Shown piece after piece: positions 45,101 through 57,373 of a stretch of 64,000 bases of DNA. The translations under genes and the position numbers were made by a program. Origin of the DNA: Stemphylium vesicarium. Its lineage: Eukaryota; Ascomycota; Dothideomycetes; Pleosporales; Pleosporaceae. The notes under the pieces are model-generated. The model saw nothing but the letters and a program-made list of their open reading frames with translations. It did no database searches and had not been told where the DNA came from. The DNA is taken from contig QXCR01000003.1 of NCBI GenBank assembly GCA_004380135.1, positions 310,001 through 374,000 of the forward strand. Direction: 5' to 3'. The stretch's first letter is position 1; every line of letters begins with the position of its first letter.

Positions 45101-48100
45101 CTTCTCCACGGTGCCGAAAATCAATTGGACGTCGAGTGAGTCCTGACTACCCTCAAGCAAAACTAGCTGACCACCTGGTCGCAGCAGCTTCCTGACATGG
45201 GACAACGTGCGCTTCAAGCTCGTCGTTGCATGCAAAACATGTGATGCCACAACAAGGTCGTAACTGTGGGGCGCGAAGCCTTGCTCCATAGGATCTTGTT
45301 CTATGTCGAGCTTGGAATAGCTCATCATGTCTTCCCAAGTCGCAAACTTACTCTTCGCGGCGCCAAAGAATCCGGAGGAGACGTCGGTGAAGTCGTAGTG
45401 TCCGAGTAGCGATGCGCCCGATTGATGCTCTGATCGGGCGGCGAAAGCATCCAAAACTACGGAGGTTGCGCCACCAGTTCCGCCTCCAATCTCGACTACT
45501 CGGGCTCCAGGCTCTATAACAGAATACAGCTCCACGATCTTGCGAAGGTGCTTATAAGAACCGTTGCACAGTTGCGGAAGCTCCTCGTAGTATCGGTTCA
45601 GGAGCCCGTCTTCCATCATCAGCTCCAGGGGTGTCAGCTTTCCTCGCACAATGTCACACAAGTGACGTCCAATACGATGGACCATTTCACCGGAGGCGTT
45701 GGTGTTGGCCACTTCGTGGTAAAGACTTTGGATAGAAGCATTGCTTCGCTTGGACCAATGGTCGCTCCCTGACATCAAGGTACCTTGATCGACTGCCTGG
45801 ACGACAGTGCTCATCCACTGGAAGAACCTCTTGTGATACCAGGTCCATTTCTCGTTGAGCTGGGGCCCTAGCTTTTGCAGAGCGTTAGAAATGTGGTGGT
45901 ACGACACTTCACGAACGTTCCTTGCGAATTCGAGCTCTGACTGGCTCAACGGTATGCGCATTGAGTCTTTGATGTCATCTGGAATAGCGTAGTGGATGTC
46001 TAGTTCCCATCTGCTCTTCGAGTGAATCGGTGGGGATGACTTCGCATCTTGCGTACCAGCTGCCGCTTGGGTGACTCGCTGAAGACGGAAGTTTTGCATC
46101 TCAAATGTTCCGGTATGGCTTACGCCATTGGTCTTGTCGTCATCAGCTCCTGCGGCGCATACCGAGCCTTTGAAAAGAGAGCCTCTAGGGCCTGAGGAAA
46201 GACAGTCCAGACTTGCAAGGAGCTTTTGGTTCGTATGCCCACCGAGCTGGGAGGAGATCATCACCCTTCCAATAGAGCGAGGAATGAACATTGCGTCCTT
46301 GGTCAGATTTGCAGGAATGGAAGCATAGCAGCATTGGAAAACTGAGTCCAGTGTTGTCGGATGTACAACGTATTGTTGCTCCCGTTCGAATGCCGCTGGC
46401 GCGACTGCGAACTCCGTCTCTGATCTTCCTTGGGAGACACGACTACGGATCATGTTCTGGAATGTCGGACCATGGTGAAAGCCCGAGTCTCGCAACCTTT
46501 GATATATAGTCTCAGGCTCTACATCATCGAATCTTTTTTGATCAGGCTGCTCAGCGCCAAGGAGAGATGAGGAAACCTTCGCCAGGGACGTGGTGTTGCT
46601 CGGTTTGGCCGAAATACTGCCTTTGCAGTGTTGTATCCAAGAATGTCTGGTGCTGACGGACCACAACTCGAATTCGTACCATTCCGCATCGTCCAAGGCC
46701 TCATCGCGGCAGGGGCGAAGGGAGAAGTGGATCTCCGTGCCTCTGTTCGATGAGCTCGATGTGTGCGGTATGATAAGAGCGTTAAGAATATCTACGTCAC
46801 GCAAGTAGTACTGCACACTGTATACGTCAGGGTTGGAGTTCCCTTTGAAGAGGCGCATCGCTTCAATAGCCATGGAAACGTAACCAGCACCTGGCAGCAC
46901 CACGCTGGCTTCCAGCTGGTGGTCAATCAGCCAAGGAATGTCGCTGGTGCGGAGAAAGTTGCGCCAGGCCGGAGTCAATGGATTCGTACCGGGTACAGGT
47001 CTGCCGAGCAGCTCGTGCGGCTTGAAACGTTTGAGACGATGTTCTTCAGAAGCCCTAGGTTCGAGCCTGTAGGACGTCTGATGATTCCAGGGGTACTCTG
47101 GGAGGTCATGGACATATGTAAGTGAGGCGTTTGGCGGCGACATGTTCACCGCCGCCAGATGGACAGGGTAGCCTCGCGCCACCAGGGCGCATACAACATC
47201 CTGCATCGTGTCGACTGCGTTCAAAGGTCGCTTCAGACATGTCAAATACGGCACGCGCTTCTCGCGCAACGTTTGCCTGACAGGACCCGACAAGGTGTCA
47301 TGCGCTCCAATCTCGAGGAAGACAGAAATCCGATGACCAGACGCTGGCAGGGTGCGCGCTCCGTCATGAGACTCAGTCGATCCGAACAGCATCGACTCCA
47401 ACGCGCTTGAAAATAGTACCGGACTGGTGAGGTTGCGCACCCAATGAGCAGCGCCAAAGGTTGAGCGCGAAGTGACAATGCCGCCAGTCACCGGAGATGC
47501 AAAGGTGATGTCCAATTCGCCTTCCTGAGAAGGTCCTAGAAGCTCCTCTAGACAGCTTTGGTACTCTTCAGCCATGAACTTCATGTGATGTGAGTGGTAA
47601 GCCAACGGGACCTTCAGCTTTCGCGCGAAAACGTCATCTGCTTCCAGACACATCGCCACTTCTTCCAGCGCGTCCAAGTCGCCGGATATCGTGACGCTAG
47701 CCGGGCTGTTGACGCAGGCAACTACTACCCGTCCGGTAGAAGAGAGATTGCTGATGTACTCCTGGGCTTCTTCCGCACCAAGGCCAACAGCCATCATGCC
47801 GCCTGAAAGCGCTGCAATCTTTTGATACTTCTTGGCCAGCCGCCCTCGATGGTATACGACTCCGACAGCTTCCTTGAACGAAAGGATACCCGCTGCGTAT
47901 GCCGCCGCAATCTCACCACTCGAATGACTGACTACAGCCGTCGGCGTGATGTTCCAGGAGCGTAGCAAATCCACCAAGCACAGCTGGACAACTACACTGA
48001 GTGGCTGGCTCAGTTCGATCTCATGAACTTGTGTACTTCGTGCGTCTCGGGAAAGCTCTTCCCTCAACGACCAAAGCGCGCCAAACGCATGCAAATGAGT

Positions 48101-50079
48101 TTCCGCTTGATCGATGGACGAGCTAAAAACATCCGAGACGATCATGAGTTCGCGACCCATAGCATGCCACTGCGCTCCTTGGCCATTAAAGATGTACCCT
48201 ATCAGGACTGGTGAAGAGGATGCGCGAGACGGTTGCCGGCGCGGGTCGTCAAGAATTTCCGCTAGTTGCTCCAGACTGCGGGCCTTGACGGCGACTGTCC
48301 ATGGAAACCGCGACCGGCGCTCAGCAAGTGTGTAAGCGAGATCGTCGGGTACTAGGGCGCTTCCATCTTGCAGCGCTTTGCGAATGTACTGCACCAAGTC
48401 TTTGCTCCTTCTGTATGCGCCAGCCTCTTCTTTAGCGGTCAGCATGTAGACCAGAGAAGTGGCTTCAGCGACTGCTTTAGAGGAGTGATTAGCACCATTG
48501 CTCGCATGGCCATTGGTACCCACGCCATTACCATCTGATAATGTGTTGCGACTGTATGAGTCCGGAGGTGCATCGAGGATGAGATGTGCATTGGTTCCAC
48601 CGTACCCGAAATTGTTGACAGATATCCTCAAAGGCTTGTCTTGAGGCCATGGTTCCAAGGAAGTCGGTACCTGTAGCTTCCAGTCCTGCAACGGGATGTC
48701 TGGATTCGCCTTCTCGAAAGTGACTTGCGCGGGGATCTGCTTGTGGCGTAGCATAAGGGCTGCTTTGATGACGGCCGCTAATCCACTGACAGGCTCGGTG
48801 TGTCCAATGTTGCTCTTGATAGATCCAACCCACACCGGATCAGATGGGTCTCTTGCTTGTCCAAAAGTTCTCGCTAAAGCTTCTGCTTCAATTGCATCAC
48901 CCCCAGTTCCAGTTAGGTGAGCCTCCACGTAGCCTGTGGATGCAAGATCGATGCCCGCACGATTGTAGCATTGCTGGATGAGTGTCCGCTGAGCTTCCAT
49001 AGACGGAGAAGTGATCGTATTTGTCCTGCCATCCTGATTGACAGCCGACTCGCGTATCACAGCGTGGATGTAATCGCCATCCTTCACCGCTTCGGAAAAC
49101 TTCTTCAAAATAAGCACAGCCATACCCTCGCCTCTGCCATAGCCGCCCCATCGATGGTCCATGGAGTAGCATTTTCCGTCTTCATGTAGTAGACCAAGAT
49201 TCGAGATGGCGATGAAGAAGTCCTGGTTCAATATTGCATTGGACGCTCCAACAATGGAAACATCTGATTCTTGACTTCGAATGCTGTTGACGCCCATGTG
49301 CAACGCCACGAGGCCGCCCGAGCATCCCGTGTCAACGGTGACACTAGGCCCTTGGAGGTTGTAGAAATGCGAAACTCGATTCGCGAACATTGCTGGGCCG
49401 TTTCCGGTGACCAACGACGTGGGAAGCGCGTCCGCATCCTTCATCAGCATCTCAGTGTAGTCTCTGCCAAAGCTTGCGGAAAACACGGATGTATTTGTCC
49501 CGGAGAGCTTCTCGGTCGGTATTCCCGCTGTAATTGCGTCAGTATTTGCCAGGCGGCTGGTCGGCAAGAGGATTGTTAACTTACCACTCTCGGTCGCTTG
49601 GTATACACCTTCTAGAAGAAGCCTCAGCTGAGGGTCCATGGCCTTGGCTGCTTCAGCCGTGAGGTTGAAGAAAGGCGCATCGAACTCGGTCAAATCATCT
49701 TCAATGAAGAAGCCGCCCTTCACATGAAGCTAGAAATAGCAGACGGTCAGACACAAGATTTCTTCTGAAGAGATATAGTGACACTTACACTGTCTGTTCG
49801 CAATGGATCGGGACGATATGTTGAAGCAACATCGAATCGACTTTTAGGTATGGGTGACCAACAGCTTGCGCCACTAGCCAAAGTGTGCCATAGCCCATCT
49901 AGATTCGATGCTGCACCACCAAATTTGCAGCTGATTCCAACAATAGCTATCGAATTGGACATTTCATCCGAAGCTGTGTATGGGACGCCATTGGAACGTC
50001 TGCCGTTGATGTCATGGTCGCCGTTAACGCCGTGAATGCCGTTAGTACCCTTGGTACCGTTGGTAGTGCTGTGTGGCAT
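42120..50079 (-). CDS. Highly reducing type I polyketide synthase (KS-AT-DH-MT-ER-KR-ACP)
   Basis: The four exons 49789-50079, 49585-49729, 43016-49527 and 42120-42971 give 2599 residues. The 57-base second intron is in frame without a stop but must be removed to give ESAGIPTEKLSG. Domains in order are KS (Cys in DTGCSGG, about residue 214; EAHLTGT; KSNIGHTEP), AT (GQGAQWHAMG; SHSSGE), DH (IDHQLEASVVLPGAG), C-methyltransferase (VVEIGGGTGG), ER (ATAGVGQAAF), KR (IIGGLGGIG; SNYTAGGTF) and a terminal ACP (IGVDSLVAVD). No release domain is present, so the chain must be offloaded in trans. It shares a promoter region with the acyltransferase. It should make a methylated, strongly reduced chain. 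The KS motifs deviate slightly from consensus. Confidence 0.95.
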
Positions 50080-50697
50080 CGTAAAGATGGGATGGGTATC
50101 TTAGTCGACCGTATTCGTGGAATTGGAAAGAAAGACTTCAGGAAGACTATCCGGAGATGAAATTGCTATTCCTGCTAAAACGCTCTCTGGCATGGCTGGA
50201 AGACTATGTATGCTCCCGGCTGATTCATCACCAACCCGCCTCTTTTGTCTCGAATTAAACTCACACAATACCCGAAAGCACGGCCAACGCACTGCGCATC
50301 CGTCTCTAGTGGGACGGAATGTTATTGCTAATAGCCATCCGGCTCACGTGATCAAGCGGGTACTCGGGTCAAGCGCGAGCATCCGCATTCGCTCTAAAGT
50401 AGCGCGTCATCTAAGATAGGGTTCTAATGCGATGCTGCATTGATATGGGATTCTTCAACAATCCTGATAGCTTGCCATAGGGTATTCGGGACATATGGGG
50501 TAATCGATTACAAAGGGGTTTCGACCGCTGTCGGGTTATACCTCGGGGTAATAGCGACTGGTAACTTTGCGCAAGGGCCAACGCTCACCACATAGGTGAT
50601 CATCCTATCTTTTGAGCATCGCTGAGGCTCTCGGTCTCATTTCTTCCAATTTTAGTAGCCAATTCGAATCACCCTATTCAACTTCCGTAATACCAAA
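50080..50697. promoter_or_regulatory. Divergent promoter PKS / acyltransferase
   Basis: This 618-base spacer separates the divergently transcribed PKS and acyltransferase genes and so probably carries shared control sites. No single clear regulator motif stands out. Confidence 0.55.
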
Positions 50698-52161
50698 ATG
50701 AAGGTCGAAATCATCAAAGTACACGAAATCTTGCCTCGAGGCCACCAGAAGATAGCACCGCAATCTGCGAATCTCCCCATTTTGGACGCCTGGTATGCCT
50801 ACCGTCGTACGGTACCCACTATATACCTCTTCAAACCAGAGACGGAGCCGGGAGAGCTAGTTGCGCAACTGCTCGAAAGCCTTTCCCATACTCTCGATGT
50901 CTTTCCGCGCTTTGTTGGGACCCTAGAAACTACCACACAACAAGATCCAGAAGACAAGTCGCAAGGCGCTCGGCGAACCTTTGTAAAATGGGGTGGCTCT
51001 AGCGACAGGGCGGTGGAGTTTATCGAGGCTCGCACTAAGTCGCGCATCCAAAGCCTGCTTCCACCTACCACCTTGAACGAGTCGACATTCTTATGGGACT
51101 ACTCTCCGTCAGCTCTTCGCTCATTGTTCCCGACACCATCTGCCGAACCTCCCGGCATCCGCATCCAAATTACGATGTTCGCATGCGGCGGCTTCAGTCT
51201 TGGCATCGATTTCGAACACGGCTTGGCTGATGGTTATGCTGCTGGAAAATTCCTGGATCACTGGTCAATGATCTACGGGCAACGTTTCCACGGTTGTGAT
51301 GGAGTACCTCAAGATCTACCATCATGGCATCCGGGGATCTTCAGCGATGAACTTGCTGAAATCGACCTTCAAGAACAGGGCCCTGCTCTGCTTGGAAAAG
51401 CTCGCGCACTTCCGACACGTACCCCGTATCGCCGCACTCTCCAGCCAATTGATCCAGAAAATGCGCAAGGCCAGAAGGCGGAAAAGGTGTACAACTATCT
51501 ATTGCATGTACCCGCCAAGGAAGTAAAGCACAAACTCTGGGAGCTGCAGTCAAAAAGTCCAATGCGATTGACTGATCAAGCAGCACTCATCGGTTCCTTT
51601 TGGGCATGCCTTAATCGAGCTCGTGGCCAAGTGCAACGGCCGCCCATTGATCTTCACCTGGCGAGCAGCTTCCGTTGGCTTCTGGGCGTGCGCGGTGGGC
51701 TACTCGGATCACCGTTTGTCGTCGTCATGATGTCCCCAGATGCTGAGAGCAACCCTTCCAATGCCACCGATCCGATCAAACTTGGCGTTATATTCACAGA
51801 GACGTTGGGCAGATACGACGATGGGGCGATGCACGCAATCACATACGATGCGACATTCAGCGACAGCCCTTCGAGCACCTTCAAGCCTAAAGGAGGTGAT
51901 GAGCATGTCGAGTTCAGCTCTGTTGCTCACCTGGGATATGAAAAGTTCCATTTGGGACCTCTCAAGCCATCCTTCTACGTTCCATCGTCGTCGATACCGA
52001 ACCTTTTCGTCTTGACCGAAGCTGTGCCTAGTGGTCAAGCAGTTGGGAATTCATGGTACAAAAATGGACTTAATCTGTTCTTCAACGTGACCGAAGACGT
52101 TTTCGAAGCGTTTACTTCTGATCCGGCATTAGCGCAGTGCGAAGTGTACCAAGATGTTTGA
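50698..52161 (+). CDS. BAHD-like acyltransferase
   Basis: This intronless gene encodes 487 residues of the transferase (BAHD/trichothecene acetyltransferase-like) superfamily. Such enzymes move an acyl group from CoA, or in PKS pathways sometimes from an ACP, to an alcohol or amine. The catalytic motif HxxxDG is present as EHGLADGYAAGKF, and both halves of the two-domain fold can be followed (LLESLSHTLDVFPRFVGTL near the start, NLFVLTEAVPSG near the end). The plant-type DFGWG motif is not obvious, as often in fungal members. It is divergent from the PKS and converges on the terpene synthase gene. A role in esterifying the terpene, or releasing the polyketide onto it, is inferred. Confidence 0.85.
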   Translation: MKVEIIKVHEILPRGHQKIAPQSANLPILDAWYAYRRTVPTIYLFKPETEPGELVAQLLESLSHTLDVFPRFVGTLETTTQQDPEDKSQGARRTFVKWGGSSDRAVEFIEARTKSRIQSLLPPTTLNESTFLWDYSPSALRSLFPTPSAEPPGIRIQITMFACGGFSLGIDFEHGLADGYAAGKFLDHWSMIYGQRFHGCDGVPQDLPSWHPGIFSDELAEIDLQEQGPALLGKARALPTRTPYRRTLQPIDPENAQGQKAEKVYNYLLHVPAKEVKHKLWELQSKSPMRLTDQAALIGSFWACLNRARGQVQRPPIDLHLASSFRWLLGVRGGLLGSPFVVVMMSPDAESNPSNATDPIKLGVIFTETLGRYDDGAMHAITYDATFSDSPSSTFKPKGGDEHVEFSSVAHLGYEKFHLGPLKPSFYVPSSSIPNLFVLTEAVPSGQAVGNSWYKNGLNLFFNVTEDVFEAFTSDPALAQCEVYQDV

Positions 52162-52877
52162 AGGAGATAGCCCGGGCGGCGTTGTCACATGACAAACCTT
52201 GACAGTGATATTTACCCCGGCCGGCATTGTATCTAGATCGTCAGCCTTGAATTATGCATATATGATTCACTCATCCATCTCACTACATGCAGTATCGACT
52301 ACTTTCTTCCTTGTGCTTCCCCGGCATCGTGCGTGACTACCGTGCCTACTGAGCAGCATTAGCCCGAGAAAGCGGCAATTGGATCGCGACTACACCAAAA
52401 ACACGGGCGAGAGATCAATAAGGCCTTGTAATAAGGCCTTGTAATAAGGCCGCAGGACATTGGAAAGTGTAAGTGAATCAAGAACATTAAGTAGTGTGTC
52501 GCGGGTACTTGAAGAGCATTGATTGCCCTTTGAATAATGAGGTAGATTGGTTCTGTTGTCGACATGACGTCTTACAGCGCTAACCCAATGCAATTCAGGC
52601 GGATGCGATGGGAAATTATTCTTAGTAACGCGCCGAACACGCAAGGTAAGCTTCAGTAATTCAACTCAAAAAAGTGACATTTTCTCCTTTACATTGCGAC
52701 GATATCCGCATACCACGCCAAGGCCTCGTCTCCCACCACATCAATTTCAATTTCCCCGCTTATATCCTCCCACAACTCCAAGTATGCTTCCGCGCCTTCT
52801 AAACCACAACAACACTCGTCAAAATACTCAAGTTCACACATGTTGTTTCCGTCTCTTGATGAGCCCAGAGGTGAAGG
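52162..52877. other. Convergent intergenic region acyltransferase / cyclase
   Basis: This 0.7 kb is shared 3' flank of two convergent cluster genes. It contains a small palindromic tandem repeat. No gene was recognised. Confidence 0.5.
52417..52451. repeat. 13-bp tandem repeat with palindromic core
   Basis: The unit aataaggccttgt occurs about 2.7 times and contains the palindrome aaggcctt. It sits between two converging genes, where it might affect 3' end formation, but this is speculation. Confidence 0.6.
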
Positions 52878-54191
52878 CTAAGGAGCGATTGAAGCGGTGG
52901 CACGCATCTCACTTATACGGATGGTTTCGGCAGCCTCCGGAAAGCTTCTAGCCATGCGCTCGAGTACAGTTTCGGTGTAAGCACCCCATCCTTGTTGACA
53001 ATTTCCGCAAAGAGCGACTCCTCCGAAAGTATGAGCCTGCGGCGCTCCGTATGTCTCACGGTAGGTGCACTTTGAGCATAAGCCCTCGTCGGCCTTTTCC
53101 AGCATTGCCCCGAGGCCGTTGAACAACAAAACCTTCTCCCGTGAGAGGACTTGGCGGTACTGTTCTAGGCTCTCCAACTCCTGCTGCTGAGTTTTCTTCT
53201 GCTCGTCGAGGCGATTCCAGAGCTTGACGTTGTTCCGTGTCTGTGCGATTACGCGCTGCGTCTCGGGTCTGCCCAAGGTGAGGCCTTCCTCTACGAAGCG
53301 GTATCGTCGCATAATCATGTGGATGGGGCCTCCGAAGTAACGGAGGAAGTTGATTACACACTTCATCTCGGGTTGTCTGGCCCATGCGACGTCTAAAGCC
53401 CACAGGGCCTCGCGGCACTTGTGGTACGCCAAGACGCGCTTATCTTCCGGGACATAGGCAAAGGTGCTGTTGATCTCTCCCTCGGAACGATGCTTCCAGT
53501 AGGAGATTCCGTCGTACATGGTGTTTCCTATTTCAGCCATAATGTCGAATTGGTCTTCGGTGAACCAGATGTGATCAAGGTCGTTGCAGACTAGAGCCAC
53601 GCCGATGGTAAAACGTGCAAGTGCATCAGTATCCCGCATGCGGAAGAATTGCCATGGGTTTTTAGATAGCGCGACGCTATAGCGGCTGAAGAGCTTAGTA
53701 TTTGTCTGGTGACGCGACTTTTGCGACGACATTAATAGGAAGCAGCGATATTCGCGGCACATTTCCTCACTAGAGAAAAGAACGTGTTAGCAAAGCAGCT
53801 TTGAAGGTTGGACGCGACTCTTGGAGAAATCATACTAGCCAGCTGTTCCGCCACACAATGTGTTTAACACTTCAGTAAGGCTGTATCCGACTACGTTGTC
53901 GTCGTTGGCTACGTCCATGAGGCTACCGCGGAACTCTGCAATGATGCCCATGACGATAATGCGCATGAAGGCGACATATCGCGACCAATTTGTGTACTCG
54001 GGGATAACGCAGCGAGTATATTCCCAAGCTGTTGCGAAGATTTCTTGCTTGACCCGGAATGGAAGATCGATACCGTCCAAGTCGTTTGCAATGTCGGGTG
54101 GGTAGTACCAGCGCTCGTGAACGATAACAGCCTTCTCTTTGACTGGCTCCTTGGTATGCGCCACCACCTTCATATCATCTTTGGAACTCAT
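52878..54191 (-). CDS. BcABA3-family sesquiterpene synthase (alpha-ionylideneethane synthase-like)
   Basis: The two exons 53836-54191 and 52878-53769 give 415 residues. The 66-base intron (gtatga...ctctag) rebuilds GGTAG-Y-EEMCREYRCFLL. The protein matches the Botrytis abscisic-acid cyclase family throughout: ERWYYPPDIANDL, FATAWEYTRCVIPEYTNWSR, MRIIVMGIIAEFRG, RDTDALARFTIGVALVCNDL, IWFTEDQFDIM, NSTFAYVPEDKR, NFLRYFGGPIHMIMRRYRFV. This family turns farnesyl diphosphate into allofarnesene-derived ionylideneethane without the classical DDxxD and NSE motifs, which are absent here too. Near the C-terminus two CxxC pairs (about residues 350/353 and 373/376) flank a conserved YRETYGA...HTFGGV segment. 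It diverges from the P450 at 54879. Whether the product is that of ABA or a different ring cannot be read. Confidence 0.92.
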
Positions 54192-54878
54192 AGGTTCGAT
54201 TGGTCGAGCCCGTATATGCTGGAATTCCGTTAGCCCTGTGATGTGTGATTAATCATCGCGACGTACATGGAAAATGAGGACCCATATCCAAACAACCCCG
54301 AAGCCGATGGCATTTGCCAAAACCTTGGTCAGGAAGCTAGACATGATGTGATGAAAGAACTGTTCAATAGTGAATTCGGATATCTTGAAGTCGTATCCAC
54401 GGTATTGAACTGAAGTATGACCAAGGCCGCGGCTCTTCATCTTTATACCAGGCCTGGGCTTCGCCAATGCCAATTTCTTGGTGACATATGATCCCCTCGT
54501 CGTACAACTCAATTCAGAACTCAGCGTTTCATGGACCACCCACTTGCGACTCGTGTGCGCGAACAGCCAGACTCCAAATGACCCGAGACCAAGGTGTCCC
54601 CAAGCACGGTCAGCGGGGTATTGCCTCAACCTTCACCATCGGATCGGCAGTCCATCTCGATCATTCTATGCGTCCAAGCCGGCTGGATTCGTTTCGGTTC
54701 ATTGTAATGCTCTAAACTGACAATTCTTTGTAATCAGCGGCAGAGTCTAGCCGGTATATCTGGTGCTGACACTCTTTAGTAAACATTTTCTGGGAACGTT
54801 AGGCCTGCAATACTTGCCTTGATTGCTTCCAAAAGACGCTCTGGGATCTCTTCCCTTCTGCTTAGTTAAAGCATCAAC
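54192..54878. promoter_or_regulatory. Divergent promoter cyclase / P450, with CGG-N10-CCG element
   Basis: This 687-base spacer lies between the cyclase (-) and the first cluster P450 (+). At 54738-54753 there is CGGC-N8-GCCG, an inverted CGG pair like those bound by Zn2Cys6 regulators. A minus-strand open frame at 54249-54351 could encode a short hydrophobic peptide, possibly an upstream ORF of the cyclase messenger. Confidence 0.45.
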
Positions 54879-56660
54879 ATGGAACTCACCCACTCCCATG
54901 CACCTTTCGCGGGATGGACCATTTTGTTAGTGGTAAGCTAAACACACTGCGCGATACGAAACACGCGCTAAACTGAACCTCAAGGTGTTTGGGTCCCTCC
55001 TAGGGCAAGCTGTGTATCGCCGATGGATGCATCGCATGAGTAGATACCCAGGACCATGGCTAAACAGCGTGTCGAGCATCCCGAGCGCGATTGCAGCATA
55101 CCGTGGCATCCAACACTTGTATAACTACAAATTGCATGAGAAGTACGGACCCGTCGTTCGCATTTCTCCCGATGAACTCAGTTTCACGGAAGCACATGCC
55201 TGGGAGCAGATTTATGGCAACCGCGTAAGTCCTAACATGAGCGTCTATGCATCAGCCACATAATGAATTAACATCTTCTCCTTAGCATGGCGCTGTCATG
55301 GAAAAAGCGCCACTTTTCATCGGCGTAGTGAAACCGATCAACGGCTGCGTCGGCATTGGCCTCGCAAAAGGCTCAGAGCATACCCGTCAGCGACGCGCAA
55401 TGGCAGTCGGCTTTACAAAGCCTGCTCTCATGGCTCAACAGGAGATCCTGGAGACTCATGCGTATAAGCTGGTGCACGTGATCAAAACGCGCGGGAAGGA
55501 TGGTAACGCTCTGAACATGAGCGATTGGAGTATGCTTCTTCCAATCTTCCTCGTTTAGGAAGGAGCAGATGCTGACTGGATGTAGTATCATACACAACTT
55601 TCGACATAATCGGCGATCTTTGCTTTGGAGAGTCGTTCCATTGTCTGGACGAAGGCGTGGCGACTGAATGGGCCCAGGCGACTACCAACGTCCTCATCGC
55701 CTCAACACTTGATATGGCCGTTCGAAGAGTCACGGGAGTCGGTACATGGCTCAACCGCATGGCGCTCAATCTCATGCCAAAGGAAGCGATGAAATGGCGA
55801 CAGATTTCCTTCATGAACACGCGCAAGAAGACTTTCGAGCGTAAGTCTCCCTGGATTACCTGCAGCGGGTGGTCAGCTAACATTTGAAAGGTCTCGCCGA
55901 CGAGACGTCCTCGCACAAAGACGTCATATACCACATCCAGCGTAACAAAGATGCCCGCAAGTCCCTCGACCCCACCGAGCTTCTTCTCAACATGACCCTC
56001 CTCGTTACCGCCGGCTCCGAAACCACGTCTACCCTTCTCGTTACCTTCCTGTACAACCTCTGCATCAACCGCGAAGTCTACCAGCGCCTTACTACTATTG
56101 TATGCGCCACTTTTGCTGATCCGAGCGACATTACGTTGCAAAAATTGGAAGAGCTAGTCTACCTTGACGCTTGCATCAAAGAAGCGCTGCGCATCTTCCC
56201 ACCCGTCAGCTCGAACCTGCCACGATCAGTGCCGGCAAAGGGTGCACAAATCGGTTCGCATGTATTACCGGGCGGGTCAACGGTCTCGGTAGCGCCATGG
56301 GCAGCAGTGCGCTCTGAACGCAACTTTCATTTGCCAAACGAATACCATCCGGAGCGATGGCTGCGCAATCACCCCGATCAAGGATGGGACCCAGCGTTCG
56401 AGAACGACAAATTATCCGCGTCTACGCCATTTGGAGCTGGACCGAAGCAGTGCATGGGTCAAAATTTGTCGTACTATGAGATTCGATTGGTCGTAGCGCA
56501 TTTGCTCTGGGCTTTCGACTTTGAGCTCGAGACCGAGGGGATCAAAGGAGCGAAGAATCGGAAGTGGAGCCTTAGCCCCAACGTTAAACTTTTGAGGTCA
56601 TACCAGACTTTGAACCGGCCGGAGCTGTATATCCGGTTCAAAGAACGGGAATTGCTGTAG
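54879..56660 (+). CDS. Cytochrome P450 monooxygenase, cluster P450 1
   Basis: Five exons (54879-54932, 54985-55224, 55286-55529, 55586-55840, 55891-56660) give 520 residues. It has an N-terminal membrane anchor interrupted by the first intron, then RYPGPWLNSVSS, the I-helix VTAGSETTSTLL, K-helix EALR, and the haem loop FGAGPKQCMGQNLS. All key residues are present. Its general type is that of fungal sesquiterpene hydroxylases (isotrichodermin hydroxylase-like). The gene is divergent from the cyclase, so it probably oxidises the cyclase product. I could not decide by eye whether it corresponds to one of the Botrytis ABA P450s. Confidence 0.92.
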
Positions 56661-57373
56661 GAGTGGTCCCCTAGTCAGGCTTTTGAAGGTAAGGACTGTG
56701 TCGTGCAAAGCGGAAGACCTTCTGGATTGGAATCTCGATGTGTGTTATGCAAGACTTCAAAGCACAACATCATTATGTTGTACCATGCTATCAATTGCTT
56801 TTGATTGCGAGTTTCTAACATAGGTGTTTCGTTCGTCTTGTTGAATACACTCGCCGTGGTGGCTTTCTGTGTCGCTGTGATGGATCGAGCCCACAGCCTC
56901 TAGCGAGGTGGCCCCGTGTGCAGGAACATCAGAGATCGATCCTCCGTGTACATAGCTCGATACAAACTTTCTACTCAAACTCAACCATTGCACGGATATG
57001 GAATATGCTAGCTCACCTGAGACCGCTCAAACCTGAAGCGGGTTGTCAGTAGCACTGGGATCCAACATGTGGTGAATCGTGTTGTATTGTGCTACGGGAA
57101 CTGAGATCTATATATCTCTGCCGGCTAGCGTTGTGGGCGCTAAGCCTCGTACGTGCTAGCCTGGAGTGAGTGAGAGATGGGATGGAACCTGGGTCATATA
57201 CCCTGAGGCCCACACGGTGGCTGACACGGGTTGTTAAAGACTCCATTCTCACGTCGTGGACTAAAGCTTGCATCGTGGCATACGTTTCTAAGTTGGAAAC
57301 TATTGAGAGAAATCTAGAGCGGATACATATACGGTATGCGCCATGCGGATGCATTGTCACTACGAACAACTAT
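56661..57373. other. Convergent intergenic region P450 1 / aldehyde dehydrogenase
   Basis: This 0.7 kb contains no recognised gene. One stretch near 57180 vaguely resembles a tRNA T-arm on the minus strand but lacks the rest of the cloverleaf. Confidence 0.45.

Noticed and set aside
49528..49584. Reading the PKS through the 57-base in-frame segment as coding
   Set aside because: It has a perfect gtaagt donor and acag acceptor, and its removal restores the conserved KS sequence (ESAGIPTEKLSG).
57170..57215. Possible tRNA on the minus strand (a T-arm-like GGTTCCATCCC)
   Set aside because: No matching acceptor, D or anticodon stems could be built around it.
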